Of a stretch of 64,000 nt of DNA, positions 25,891 through 34,807 are shown in pieces. The notes beneath the pieces are model-generated. The model saw only the letters and a list, made by a program, of their open reading frames with translations. It was not told the origin of the DNA and ran no database searches. The stretch comes from Gammaproteobacteria bacterium (GTDB taxonomy: Bacteria > Pseudomonadota > Gammaproteobacteria > Steroidobacterales > JABDKV01): the NCBI GenBank assembly GCA_029862165.1, contig JAOTXU010000005.1:1-64000 (forward strand). The letters are read 5' to 3'. The position numbers were made by a program, and so were the translations under genes. The stretch's first letter is position 1. Each line of letters begins with the position of its first letter.

Positions 25891-27163
25891 ATGGTGTCTG
25901 TGCCTTGTTGCACTTTGCGCGGCTACCCAGACACAGGCCGATCTTACCGTTGTTGTCCGGGAAGGCGTCAGCAATGCGATTCCGGTCGCGATAGTGCCGT
26001 TTGGCTGGAATGGCAGCGATGACCTGCCGCTGGATCTCGCCGAGATTGTCGATGCGGACCTGGCGCGTAGCGGGCGTTTTGCCCCGATGGCGCGCGAGGA
26101 CATGATCGAAAAACCTACGTCCGGTGCCGAAGTGGACTTCGCTGACTGGCGACTGCTGGGCTCAGAGGTCGTGGCAGTCGGGACGCTGGTTCAGGCTCTC
26201 GATGGTCGTTATACGGTCGACTTTCAGCTTTTCGATGTCGTGCGTGGCGAGCAGATGCTGGCCTACAGTATTCCGGCAAAACGCGATGCACTGCGCGGGG
26301 CGGCACATCGTGTCAGTGACCTGATTTACGAGGCGCTAACGGGTGTGCGCGGAGCGTTTTCCACCCGCATCGCGTATATCAGCGCCCATAACGAAGAGTA
26401 TGAGCTGATCGTTGCCGATGCTGACGGGGCTAACCAGCAGGTTGTCGTGCGCTCGAATGAGCCTTTGATGTCGCCTGCCTGGTCTCCCGACGGCTCCCGT
26501 CTGGCCTATGTGGCCTTCGAAAACGTCGGAACCGCCGTATATGTGCAGGAACTGGCGACCGGGCACCGCAGCCGGGTGTCCAACCGGCCTGGGGTCAATG
26601 GGGCACCGGCCTGGTCACCGGACGGTCAACGTCTGGCACTGGCCTTGTCAGATGGCTGGGGTAACGTGGATATCCATATCACTGACCTGGCCAACGGCGG
26701 CTTGGTGCGGCTGACACGGCATGCGGCAATCGACACCGAACCGGCCTGGTCCCGGGATGGCGCGACGATCTTTTTTACCTCCGATCGCGCCCGTGGACCC
26801 CAAATCTACGCTGTCCCACCTACCGGGGGCACACCGAAGCGGGTCACTTTCGAAGGTAATTACAATGCTCGCCCGCGTGTCGCACCGGATGAGGCCAAAA
26901 TTGCCGTCGTCCACAACGACCGCGGCCAATACCGGATCGCTCTGGTTGATCTCAGAAGTGGCGCGACACAGGTACTGACCGAGGGGCGCTTGGACGAATC
27001 ACCCAGTTTCGCTCCGAATGGAAGTATGATTATCTATGCCACTGAAGACAGGGGCATGGGTGTGTTGGCTGCCGTATCGACGGATGGGCGCATTCATCAA
27101 CAATTGGTTTCGCGGGTCGGCGACGTTCGCGAACCAGTCTGGTCGCCGTTCGCCACACAGTGA
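25874..27163 (+). CDS. tolB: Tol-Pal system beta-propeller protein TolB
   Basis: A 429-residue periplasmic protein: signal peptide (about 1-22, WCLCLVALCAATQTQA), an N-terminal alpha/beta domain, then a six-blade propeller with repeats such as SPAWSPDGSRLAYVAF, APAWSPDGQRLALAL and EPAWSRDGATIFF. It links TolA and Pal. A TTG start at 25874 is used, inside the 3' end of tolA, which suggests translational coupling. Confidence 0.95.
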   Translation: MNQIIRWCLCLVALCAATQTQADLTVVVREGVSNAIPVAIVPFGWNGSDDLPLDLAEIVDADLARSGRFAPMAREDMIEKPTSGAEVDFADWRLLGSEVVAVGTLVQALDGRYTVDFQLFDVVRGEQMLAYSIPAKRDALRGAAHRVSDLIYEALTGVRGAFSTRIAYISAHNEEYELIVADADGANQQVVVRSNEPLMSPAWSPDGSRLAYVAFENVGTAVYVQELATGHRSRVSNRPGVNGAPAWSPDGQRLALALSDGWGNVDIHITDLANGGLVRLTRHAAIDTEPAWSRDGATIFFTSDRARGPQIYAVPPTGGTPKRVTFEGNYNARPRVAPDEAKIAVVHNDRGQYRIALVDLRSGATQVLTEGRLDESPSFAPNGSMIIYATEDRGMGVLAAVSTDGRIHQQLVSRVGDVREPVWSPFATQ

Positions 27164-27186
27164 CCACAATCACGAGGGAGGATGCC

Positions 27187-27717
27187 ATGACTATGATGCG
27201 AGCGATTGCTCTGATTATTCTTGCAATCACAATGGTTGCGTGTGGTGGTCGGCAAGCCACACCTGACACGTCTGATCAAACGCCAGTGGATACGTCGCGA
27301 TCGGAAACAAGGCCCACGCGTCCCACCGCACCGGCGGCACCGACGCTGTCGGCAGCAGAGCAACGCGAGTTGGCCTTGCGCCAACTTTTGGGTCAGCGCA
27401 CCTTGTACTTCGATTATGACCGCACCGAAATTCGCTCGGAGTTTGCCGAAATCATTGAAGCGCACGCCCGCAACCTTGCGAGCGATCCGTCGCAACGCAT
27501 TCTGCTGGAGGGTCACTGTGATGAGCGTGGCTCACGCGAGTACAACATCGGACTGGGCGAACGACGCGCACATACTGTGCGTCGGGCTATGTTGTTACAG
27601 GGCGTGAGTGCAGATCAAATCAGCACGATCAGTTATGGCGAGGAGCGCCCAGCACTAAAAGCCCATAACGAGAGTGCTTGGGCACGCAATCGACGCGTGG
27701 AAATTGTCTACCGTTGA
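27187..27717 (+). CDS. pal: Peptidoglycan-associated lipoprotein Pal
   Basis: A 176-residue outer-membrane lipoprotein. The signal peptide ends in a lipobox (MVA-C). After a Thr/Pro-rich linker comes the OmpA-like domain (about 65-176) with ILLEGHCDERGSREYNIGLG, the peptidoglycan-binding core. ATG 27187 follows GAGGGAGG; the frame is open from 27160, but that codon lacks a ribosome site. It ends the envelope-spanning Tol chain. Confidence 0.95.
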   Translation: MTMMRAIALIILAITMVACGGRQATPDTSDQTPVDTSRSETRPTRPTAPAAPTLSAAEQRELALRQLLGQRTLYFDYDRTEIRSEFAEIIEAHARNLASDPSQRILLEGHCDERGSREYNIGLGERRAHTVRRAMLLQGVSADQISTISYGEERPALKAHNESAWARNRRVEIVYR

Positions 27718-27722
27718 ATACA

Positions 27723-28490
27723 ATGCTTCGACTGTTGGGAAAATATGGTTCGGTAACCCTACTTACGGGGGCACTGCTGAGCGGATGTGCAACGGTGCCA
27801 CCGGAAGAGGATCCGGTTCTGCGTAAGCTGACCGAACTTGAAACCCGTCTGGCGCAAGTCGAGCGAGTACTGGAAAACCAGAGTCTGGTGAGCCTGCTGA
27901 CCGAGTTGCAACAGGTTAGCGGTGAGTTGGCCGAACTGCGCGATCAGGTCGAAATCCTCAATTTTGAGGCGGAAGGCACACGTGACCGCCAGCGCAATCT
28001 CTATGTGGATATAGACAGCCGGCTCAATGCGCTGGAGCGGGGTGTACCGGCGCTTGCCGGTTCCGTGTCAGGGAATCCTCAGGATGCCAGTACCGTGTCC
28101 GGAGTACAGGACCGGGATGCCTACAAGATTGCGTTTGGCATGCTGGAGGAAGGCCGTTATGCCGATGCGGGTGTCGCGTTTGCCGAGTTTGTGCGACTTT
28201 ATCCGCAGAGCACTCTGGTCGACAACGCGCAGTACTGGTTAGCCGAGGCTTTGTACGTCGAACGGGAATTTAGTAAGGCACTGGCCGAGTTCAATCGGGT
28301 TGTCGAGTTGTATCCTGAGTCCCGCAAGATTCCAGATGCACTGTTAAAGATTGGTTACAGCCATTACGAACTGAAAAAATGGGCAGAGTCGCGCGCTGCC
28401 CTGGAAAAAGTTATTGCGGAACATCCCGACTCAACAGCAGCCCGTTTGGCCGGCCAGCGTCTGGAACGCATGAGCGGCGAAGGCCGCTAG
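27723..28490 (+). CDS. cpoB: Tol-Pal coordinator CpoB/YbgF, with a lipobox
   Basis: A 255-residue protein with an N-terminal coiled coil (about 35-110) and C-terminal TPR repeats (about 135-255; YPQSTLVDNAQYWLAEALY and YPESRKIPDALLKIGYSHYE), the CpoB/YbgF layout. It coordinates PBP1B and Tol during division in E. coli. Here the signal sequence ends in a lipobox (ALLSG-C, residues about 17-22), so the protein appears to be a lipoprotein, unlike E. coli CpoB, which is soluble. It starts five bases after pal. Confidence 0.92.
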   Translation: MLRLLGKYGSVTLLTGALLSGCATVPPEEDPVLRKLTELETRLAQVERVLENQSLVSLLTELQQVSGELAELRDQVEILNFEAEGTRDRQRNLYVDIDSRLNALERGVPALAGSVSGNPQDASTVSGVQDRDAYKIAFGMLEEGRYADAGVAFAEFVRLYPQSTLVDNAQYWLAEALYVEREFSKALAEFNRVVELYPESRKIPDALLKIGYSHYELKKWAESRAALEKVIAEHPDSTAARLAGQRLERMSGEGR

Positions 28491-28523
28491 CAAGGCTGCA
28501 AATCGGTCGCCAGGACCAACGTC

Positions 28524-29198
28524 GTGAATGCGCCCAGCAAAGACGATCTGCCGGTAGACCAACGGCTGAAGGTCACGGAGATTTTTCATTCGCTGCAGGG
28601 CGAGGCAGAGGCATCGGGTATCCCCACGGTATTTGTTCGACTGACGGGTTGTCCGTTGCGTTGTCAGTATTGCGATACGCCCTATGCTTTTTTTGGCGGG
28701 GAGTGGATGCATTTCGATGACGTCCTTGGGCAGGTCGAGCAATATTCCGTCAGCCATGTCTGTGTGACTGGTGGCGAGCCCCTGGCGCAGAGAAATTGCC
28801 TGGGGATGCTGGTTTGCCTGTGTGATGCAGGCTATGAAGTCTCAATCGAAACAAGTGGCGCCTATGATATCGGCGAGCTCGACCAACGCGTCACGCGTGT
28901 CGTGGACATCAAGACACCCGGGTCCTTGGAGGTTGAACGAAATCGTCTGGAGAATATCCCGCTGCTGCGGCACACAGATCAGGTCAAATTTGTCGTGTGT
29001 GACCGGACTGACTACGATTGGGCGTGTGAATTTGTAAAGACGCACGATTTACGATCTCGTTGCCAGGTCTACTTTTCTCCAAGTTACGACCAGCTGGCAG
29101 CAAGGGAGTTGGCTGACTGGATACTCGCCGATGGAGTCGACGTTCGTCTTCAGATTCAGCTGCATAAACTTCTTTGGGGCGACAAGCCGGGACACTAG
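28524..29198 (+). CDS. queE: 7-carboxy-7-deazaguanine synthase QueE
   Basis: A 224-residue radical-SAM enzyme of queuosine/7-deazaguanine synthesis that rearranges 6-carboxytetrahydropterin. The cluster ligands are C43, C47 and C50 in [24 protein letters not shown] is the SAM-binding motif. GTG 28524 is the start. Its TAG stop overlaps the GTG start of queC. The pair commonly follows the tol-pal operon. Confidence 0.94.
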   Translation: MNAPSKDDLPVDQRLKVTEIFHSLQGEAEASGIPTVFVRLTGCPLRCQYCDTPYAFFGGEWMHFDDVLGQVEQYSVSHVCVTGGEPLAQRNCLGMLVCLCDAGYEVSIETSGAYDIGELDQRVTRVVDIKTPGSLEVERNRLENIPLLRHTDQVKFVVCDRTDYDWACEFVKTHDLRSRCQVYFSPSYDQLAARELADWILADGVDVRLQIQLHKLLWGDKPGH

Positions 29199-29878
29199 TG
29201 AGCGAAGTGGACGCTGTAGTCTTGTTATCGGGCGGTCTTGATTCGGCTACGACACTGGCCATGGCGCGTAGCGAGGGTTATCGCTGTTACGCACTGAGCG
29301 TGTTTTATGGTCAGCGACACGCCGCTGAACTGAACGCTGCACGAAACGTTGCCCAGCAACTCGGTGCACATGATCATCGTGTGATCGATGTCGATATGCG
29401 TAGGATCGGTGGATCCGCGCTGACCGACCCCAATATCGCCGTGCCCGAGACAGAACAGGATGGCATTCCAATAACCTATGTGCCGGCGCGTAACACGGTT
29501 TTATTGGCGCTCGCCCTGGGGTGGGCCGAAGTCCTGTCCGCCGATCATATTTTTGTCGGTGTCAACGCCGTTGACTACTCGGGTTATCCGGATTGCAGAC
29601 CGGCTTTTATCGATGCCTTTGAGCAATTAGCCGGTCTTGCAACCCGGGCAGGAGTTGAAGGCCACGTGATGCGTATCCATGCGCCACTGATTGATCTGAC
29701 AAAGGCGGAGATTATTGGCATTGGAATGGAACTCGGAGTGGACTACGCAATAACCGTGTCGTGTTACCAGGCCGACAGCGATGGCCGGGCCTGTGGGCGC
29801 TGTGAATCATGCCGCCTGCGTCGCGAGGGTTTCCGGAACGCGGACTTGGTCGATCCGACAATTTACGTTTCATCTTGA
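29198..29878 (+). CDS. queC: 7-cyano-7-deazaguanine synthase QueC
   Basis: A 226-residue ATP-dependent enzyme that turns carboxydeazaguanine into preQ0. PP-loop [13 protein letters not shown] is at residues about 6-18. The zinc site is at the C terminus (SCYQ, then [10 protein letters not shown]). GTG 29198 overlaps the queE stop by one base, so both are expected to be made together. queD is not in the window. Confidence 0.95.
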   Translation: MSEVDAVVLLSGGLDSATTLAMARSEGYRCYALSVFYGQRHAAELNAARNVAQQLGAHDHRVIDVDMRRIGGSALTDPNIAVPETEQDGIPITYVPARNTVLLALALGWAEVLSADHIFVGVNAVDYSGYPDCRPAFIDAFEQLAGLATRAGVEGHVMRIHAPLIDLTKAEIIGIGMELGVDYAITVSCYQADSDGRACGRCESCRLRREGFRNADLVDPTIYVSS

Positions 29879-29945
29879 ACCCACCCTTTTGTGCGGTATC
29901 ATGCGCCGCTGCGAACCATTGCAGCAGGTGGCTCGCGGTCCAGTT

Positions 29946-30021
29946 GGGGGTATAGCTCAGTCGGTAGAGCATCGGCCTTTTAAGCCGCTGGTCCTAGGTT
30001 CGAATCCTAGTGCCCCCACCA
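29946..30021 (+). tRNA. tRNA-Lys (anticodon TTT)
   Basis: Cloverleaf with acceptor GGGGGTA/TGCCCCC, D arm TAGCTCAG-TCGGTAGAGC, anticodon loop CTTTTAA (anticodon TTT), T arm CCTAG-GTTCGAAT-CCTAG and encoded CCA. The anticodon stem has four clear pairs plus one mismatch at its outer end. It lies 67 bases after queC. Confidence 0.95.
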
Positions 30022-30038
30022 TTTTTTCCCGGTGCATT

Positions 30039-30140
30039 CCGGTCACATGGTTTACAGATTATACCGGAGACATGGGTAACACTTTTGGGCTAAAGGGATT
30101 TTCAACTTGCCTCGTGCTGGAGAAATGTACTCTGACCCCT
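30039..30140. mobile_element. Possible insertion-sequence end remnant
   Basis: Two imperfect direct repeats, CCGGTCACATGGTTTAC (30039-30055) and CCGGAGACATGGGTAAC (30064-30080), match at 13 of 17 bases. The second resembles the terminal sequences of IS481-type elements as I recall them, and a TGTACTCTGACCCC follows at 30126-30139. There is no transposase. The remnant sits just after tRNA-Lys, a common insertion point. Identification is from memory and weak. Confidence 0.3.
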
Positions 30141-30198
30141 TTGATGGCGGATGAACTTGGTATCATTCGCGTTAAACCTTACATCGGCAGGACCAGCA

Positions 30199-30600
30199 AT
30201 GAAGGATAAAGCTACGGGTAGTTGCCTGTGCGGCGCCGTTAAATTTGAAATCGGACTGCCCACGAAGTGGTGCAGCCACTGTCACTGCTCGCTGTGTCGC
30301 CGAGCGCATGGCGCGGGTTTTGTGACCTGGGTGGGCGTGTATGCTGAGCGATTCTCGATTACCGCTGGCGAATCGGAATTGCGTCGCTATAGATCCTCCA
30401 GCGAGGCGATACGAAGTTTTTGTGGCAGTTGCGGCAGCACGCTGTTGTTTGAGTCCCAAAAATGGCCGGGTGAGGTGCATGTCGCGCTGGCCAATATTGA
30501 CACCCCCATCGATCGGGATCCGGAAGGCCAGGCCCACCCGGAAGATCGCGTGAGCTGGATACCGGACTGGGAAATTACACCGAAACACCAGATCCACTAA
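30199..30600 (+). CDS. GFA/CENP-V family zinc protein
   Basis: A 133-residue protein of the glutathione-dependent formaldehyde-activating (GFA) fold. Zinc ligands: C9/C11 in GSCLCGAV, C25/C28/C30/C33 in CSHCHCSLC, and the later FCGSCGSTL pair. Most members have no proven activity despite the family name. ATG 30199 is used. Its stop overlaps the pdxJ start by one base (TAATG). Confidence 0.88.
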   Translation: MKDKATGSCLCGAVKFEIGLPTKWCSHCHCSLCRRAHGAGFVTWVGVYAERFSITAGESELRRYRSSSEAIRSFCGSCGSTLLFESQKWPGEVHVALANIDTPIDRDPEGQAHPEDRVSWIPDWEITPKHQIH

Positions 30601-31340
30601 TGACCGCGTTGAGTGTCAACGTCAATAAGGTCGCCGTGTTGCGAAACTCACGCGGTGGGTCGCAACCTGATGTCGTCACTGCGGCACAGACCTGCATCGA
30701 TGCCGGAGTAGACGGCATCACCGTGCATCCACGACCTGACATGCGCCATATCAAACCGCACGATGTCTATGCGCTGGCCGAAATGCTCACCGTCGAATAC
30801 AACATTGAGGGCAATCCCTATGCCGGGCCCGATGGCGACTACCCGGGCTTCATGACACTGATTCGGGACGTCAGCCCGACACAGGTGACGTTTGTGCCCG
30901 ATACAGATGATCAACTGACATCGGATCACGGCTGGGCGCTGGCAGCTCACGCCGGGCGATTGCGGCCGTTGATTGCCGAATGTAAAGCGCTTGGCTGTCG
31001 TGTGAGTTTGTTTATGAACCCGGAGCCGGCCGAGTATGCGCTGGCACGGGAATTAGGCGCGGACCGTATTGAGCTCTACACGGAGGCGTACGCTCGTGCC
31101 TGGGGCAGTCCCGACCAGGGAGAATCATTGCAGCACTACAGACTGGCCGCTAAAGCAGCGCAGGGCGCCGGGTTGGAGGTCAACGCCGGGCACGATCTCA
31201 ATTTAGACAATCTCGGTGCGTTTCTCACGATCGAGGGCATTAGCGAAGTCTCCATCGGGCACGCGGTGATTGCCGACGCGTTGCGTTTCGGCTTGCATGA
31301 GACCGTGTGCCGATACAGGACTGTCATGTCGGCAACCTAG
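30600..31340 (+). CDS. pdxJ: Pyridoxine 5'-phosphate synthase
   Basis: A 246-residue TIM-barrel enzyme making pyridoxine 5'-phosphate in the DXP-dependent vitamin B6 route. Family features: NVNKVAVLRNSRGG near the start, ITVHPRPDMRHI (active-site His and Arg), and NAGHDLNLDNL. Unlike the common rnc-era-recO-pdxJ-acpS arrangement, pdxJ is separated from those genes here and sits behind a GFA gene. Confidence 0.95.
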   Translation: MTALSVNVNKVAVLRNSRGGSQPDVVTAAQTCIDAGVDGITVHPRPDMRHIKPHDVYALAEMLTVEYNIEGNPYAGPDGDYPGFMTLIRDVSPTQVTFVPDTDDQLTSDHGWALAAHAGRLRPLIAECKALGCRVSLFMNPEPAEYALARELGADRIELYTEAYARAWGSPDQGESLQHYRLAAKAAQGAGLEVNAGHDLNLDNLGAFLTIEGISEVSIGHAVIADALRFGLHETVCRYRTVMSAT

Positions 31341-31391
31341 GCCCCGTGGTTTCTTGTCGTGCGTCGTCCCATCGCGTAGTCTGCCGCGACG

Positions 31392-33875
31392 ATGAACGCT
31401 GAACCCTGGGTCATTCACAAGTTCGGAGGCTCGAGCCTCGCCGACGCTGCACATTTCCGGCGGGTAGCGGAGATCCTTGCTGTCCGCAATATCGGACCAC
31501 AGGCAATTGTGGTGTCCGCAGTCGCCGGCGTAACCGATCGCTTGCTCGATCTCGTTGAAATGGCCCGCCAGCGCGATGATGGCTATACAGGCCAGCTCGC
31601 GGCACTACGGGCCGATCACGAGCGTCTGGCCGATGCACTATTGGGTCGTGGTGGTGCTGCCCGTGACGCGTTTCAGGAACGCTTTGATCCGATCTGTCAA
31701 AATATCGCTGATGTGCTGCATGCCACGCTATTGATCGGCTCGGACACGGCAACTGTCCGTGATGTCGTTGCCGGCGCGGGTGAATTGTGGTCAGCGCAGC
31801 TGCTCGCGGGTTTGTTGCAAATGGATGGCGAAGCCGGAACGGTGGATTGGCTGGACGCCCGGGACGTACTCGTCATCGAACACTCCGAACTGGGACCGGG
31901 GGTGTTGTGGGACGAGTCCCGCTCCGCATTGCGTGCAAGAATTGCCAGTGATTTTTCTGGACTGCTGGTGATCACCGGGTTCATCGCGCGTGATCGGGCC
32001 GGCGTACAAACGACGCTCGGCCGCAATGGCAGCGATTACTCCGCGTCGATATTTGGTGCGTTACTCGATGCCAGCCAGGTCAACATCTGGACCGATGTGC
32101 CGGGTGTCATGAGTGCCGATCCAAGATTGGTGACGGAATCGTCGGTCATTCCGGAACTGACTTACGACGAAGCTATGGAGTTGGCTTATTTTGGAGCCAA
32201 GGTCTTGCATCCGCAAACAATGGCGCCGGCAGTGGACGGTGGCATTCCGATTTATATCCGTGACAGTGCTATGCCTAATACCGCCGGTACCCGAATCGGT
32301 AGTAAGGCGGTATCCGATGACACCGTAAAGGGAATTACCGCCATCGACGGGATGTCGCTAGTAAACGTGGAAGGGGCAGGCATGATTGGCGTGCCCGGAA
32401 CGGCATGGCGCTTGTTTGGCGCCTTGCGGGAAGCTGGTGTTTCAGTGGTGTTGATTTCGCAGGGCAGCTCGGAGCACTCAATCTGTTTCGCGGTTCGTGA
32501 CGAGCATGCAAAGCAGGTTGATAGAATCCTCGCGCAGGCTTTTCACGCCGAGTTAGATAGCGGACAGATTCATTCTGTCGATGTCACGCCAAATTGCAGC
32601 ATCCTCGCGGTTGTCGGTGACGGCATGGCGGGTATTCCGGGCGTCGCGGCGAAAGTGTTTGGCAGCCTGGGGCGTGCCGGCATAAACGTGCGCGCGATTG
32701 CGCAGGGTTCGTCAGAGCGCAACATTTCCGCGGTGATCGATCAGACGGACACAGTACGGGCATTGCGGGCCGTCCATGCCGGCTTTTATCTATCACCACA
32801 GACACTGTCAATCGGATTGATCGGACCAGGATCCGTCGGGGGCGTCCTGCTGGAACAACTGTCCGGCGAGGCATCAAGACTGGCTGAGGACCTCAATCTG
32901 GATTTGCGTATACGGGCCCTGGCCACATCGAAACATATGGTGCTGGATGATCGAAAGATTGGACTGGGCGATTGGCGGGATCGGATGGGTGCGGCCGGTG
33001 AGCCATTAGATATCGATCGATTTGTGCGGCATGTTCAGGTTGATCATATTCCTCACTCGGTCATTATTGATTGCACTGCTTCGCAGGATGTCGCCGAACG
33101 TTATGCTGAGTGGCTGGCACGCGGTATCCATATCGTAACCCCCAACAAGAAAGCCAACTCTGGCAGCTTTGACTACTATCAGCGATTGATTCGGGAGAGA
33201 CGAAGCGGCGACGCTCGCTATCTCTACGAAACAACCGTCGGCGCCGCATTGCCGATAATTCAGACATTGCGGGACTTGCGTGAAACTGGCGATCGGATAA
33301 TGCGCATCCAGGGTATTTTCTCCGGCACGCTGGCCTATCTGTTTAATCTTTACGATGGTACGCGGCCTTTTTCGGAACTCGTTCGTGAGGCACGAACTCA
33401 TGGGTACACGGAACCGGATCCACGCGACGACCTTTCAGGAATGGATGTTGCCCGTAAGGTCGTTATCCTCGGTCGCGAAATGGGTCTGGATCTGGAGTTG
33501 GACAGTATAGAGTTGGAAGGTCTGGTGCCGGCGTCATTGATTGATTGTTCGATCGACGACTTTCTGTCCGGTCTGGCCGATCTCGATGATGTCATCGACA
33601 AAGTTTATCAGGAGGCGGAGCAGGCCAGCGAAGTGTTGCGTTATATTGGCCGGTTGGAAGCCGACGGTCGTGCGAGCGTCGGTCTGGAGCGTGTTTCGGC
33701 GGATCATTCGTTCGCACATATTAACTTGACCGACAATATCGTCCAGTTTGAAACGGAGCGTTATTGCGATAACCCGTTAATCGTCCAGGGTCCCGGTGCG
33801 GGACCGGCGGTGACCGCAGGCGGTGTGTTTTCTGATTTGCTGCGTCTGGCCGGGAATCTCGGAACGGCGCTATGA
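31392..33875 (+). CDS. thrA: Bifunctional aspartokinase / homoserine dehydrogenase
   Basis: An 827-residue two-enzyme protein. The aspartate kinase is at about 1-290 (KFGGSS near residue 10, then the kinase core), paired ACT domains at about 310-455 bind the feedback inhibitor, and homoserine dehydrogenase is at about 475-827 (GLIGPGSVGGVLLEQL Rossmann loop). It performs the first and third steps from aspartate to threonine. Its last bases overlap thrB (ATGA). Only 51 bases lie between pdxJ and the start, so there is no room for a thr leader-peptide attenuator of the enteric type. Confidence 0.95.
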   Translation: MNAEPWVIHKFGGSSLADAAHFRRVAEILAVRNIGPQAIVVSAVAGVTDRLLDLVEMARQRDDGYTGQLAALRADHERLADALLGRGGAARDAFQERFDPICQNIADVLHATLLIGSDTATVRDVVAGAGELWSAQLLAGLLQMDGEAGTVDWLDARDVLVIEHSELGPGVLWDESRSALRARIASDFSGLLVITGFIARDRAGVQTTLGRNGSDYSASIFGALLDASQVNIWTDVPGVMSADPRLVTESSVIPELTYDEAMELAYFGAKVLHPQTMAPAVDGGIPIYIRDSAMPNTAGTRIGSKAVSDDTVKGITAIDGMSLVNVEGAGMIGVPGTAWRLFGALREAGVSVVLISQGSSEHSICFAVRDEHAKQVDRILAQAFHAELDSGQIHSVDVTPNCSILAVVGDGMAGIPGVAAKVFGSLGRAGINVRAIAQGSSERNISAVIDQTDTVRALRAVHAGFYLSPQTLSIGLIGPGSVGGVLLEQLSGEASRLAEDLNLDLRIRALATSKHMVLDDRKIGLGDWRDRMGAAGEPLDIDRFVRHVQVDHIPHSVIIDCTASQDVAERYAEWLARGIHIVTPNKKANSGSFDYYQRLIRERRSGDARYLYETTVGAALPIIQTLRDLRETGDRIMRIQGIFSGTLAYLFNLYDGTRPFSELVREARTHGYTEPDPRDDLSGMDVARKVVILGREMGLDLELDSIELEGLVPASLIDCSIDDFLSGLADLDDVIDKVYQEAEQASEVLRYIGRLEADGRASVGLERVSADHSFAHINLTDNIVQFETERYCDNPLIVQGPGAGPAVTAGGVFSDLLRLAGNLGTAL

Positions 33876-34807
33876 GTTCGGTCACCGCGTTCGCGCCCGC
33901 CTCAGTCGGCAACGTGGCAGTGGGTTTTGATGTGCTGGGTCAGGCCCTCGCAGGACCCGGCGATCGCTGCACGGCAAGACGTGCCGCAACCAGCGGCGTC
34001 ACGATAACAGCCATACGCGGTTTGCCCGATGCAATACCGGGCGAAGCGGCACTAAACACGGCAGGGCGGGCGGCCCAAAGTCTCCTCGATGCGACAGACG
34101 CCGGTTTTGGTGTTGAGCTGGAGCTGGACAAGGGTATTCCGCTCGGTTCCGGCATGGGAGGTTCGGCGGCGTCCGCTGTCGCCGGCGCTGTGGCGGTTAA
34201 TGCGTTGCTGGAACAACCGTTGCCTACCGCCAAATTACTTATACATGCGATGAACGGCGAGTACCTAGCAAGTGGTGGCACGCCACATGCCGACAATGTT
34301 GCACCATCATTGTACGGTGGGCTAACCCTGGTTTCGGGAGGTGATAAGCGGCGTGTTAGTGCTTTACCTGTGCCGCCAGGTTTGCAGTGCGTACTGATAC
34401 ACCCGCACCTGCAAATCGAAACCAGTGTCGGAAGAGCCGTTTTGTCCGACAACTTGCCAACCGACAGAGTTATCGATCAGATCGCAGCGCTGGGCGGTTT
34501 TATTGCAGGGTGTTTTCGCGAGGACATCGAGCTGATCGCAGACTCATTGCGTGATTCCATCATTGAGCCACAGCGCGCTCACATGGTTCCCGGTTTCTAC
34601 GATGTCAAAAATAATGCACTTGATTGTGGCGCATTGGGTTGTTCCTTGTCCGGTAGTGGTCCAAGCATATTTGCCTGGACCCGGGATGTAGACAGCGAGG
34701 CTGTTGCATCGGCAATGCAGGCCGCTTTTGCCGGTCACGGGCTGGCCAGCGACAAATGGATATCCCGGCTGGATGCACCCGGCGCAACGATCCAACAACA
34801 GCGGTGA
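33872..34807 (+). CDS. thrB: Homoserine kinase ThrB
   Basis: A 311-residue GHMP-family kinase that phosphorylates homoserine. The ATP-binding motif PLGSGMGGSAASAVAGA is near residues 90-106. GHMP motif 1 (APASVGNVAVGFD) is at the N terminus and motif 3 in ALGCSLSGSGPSIFAW. It overlaps thrA by four bases and thrC by four. Confidence 0.95.
   Translation: MSSVTAFAPASVGNVAVGFDVLGQALAGPGDRCTARRAATSGVTITAIRGLPDAIPGEAALNTAGRAAQSLLDATDAGFGVELELDKGIPLGSGMGGSAASAVAGAVAVNALLEQPLPTAKLLIHAMNGEYLASGGTPHADNVAPSLYGGLTLVSGGDKRRVSALPVPPGLQCVLIHPHLQIETSVGRAVLSDNLPTDRVIDQIAALGGFIAGCFREDIELIADSLRDSIIEPQRAHMVPGFYDVKNNALDCGALGCSLSGSGPSIFAWTRDVDSEAVASAMQAAFAGHGLASDKWISRLDAPGATIQQQR

Noticed and set aside
31341..31391. 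Threonine leader peptide / attenuator before thrA
   Set aside because: Only 51 bases separate pdxJ from thrA; no Thr/Ile-rich leader or terminator pair.
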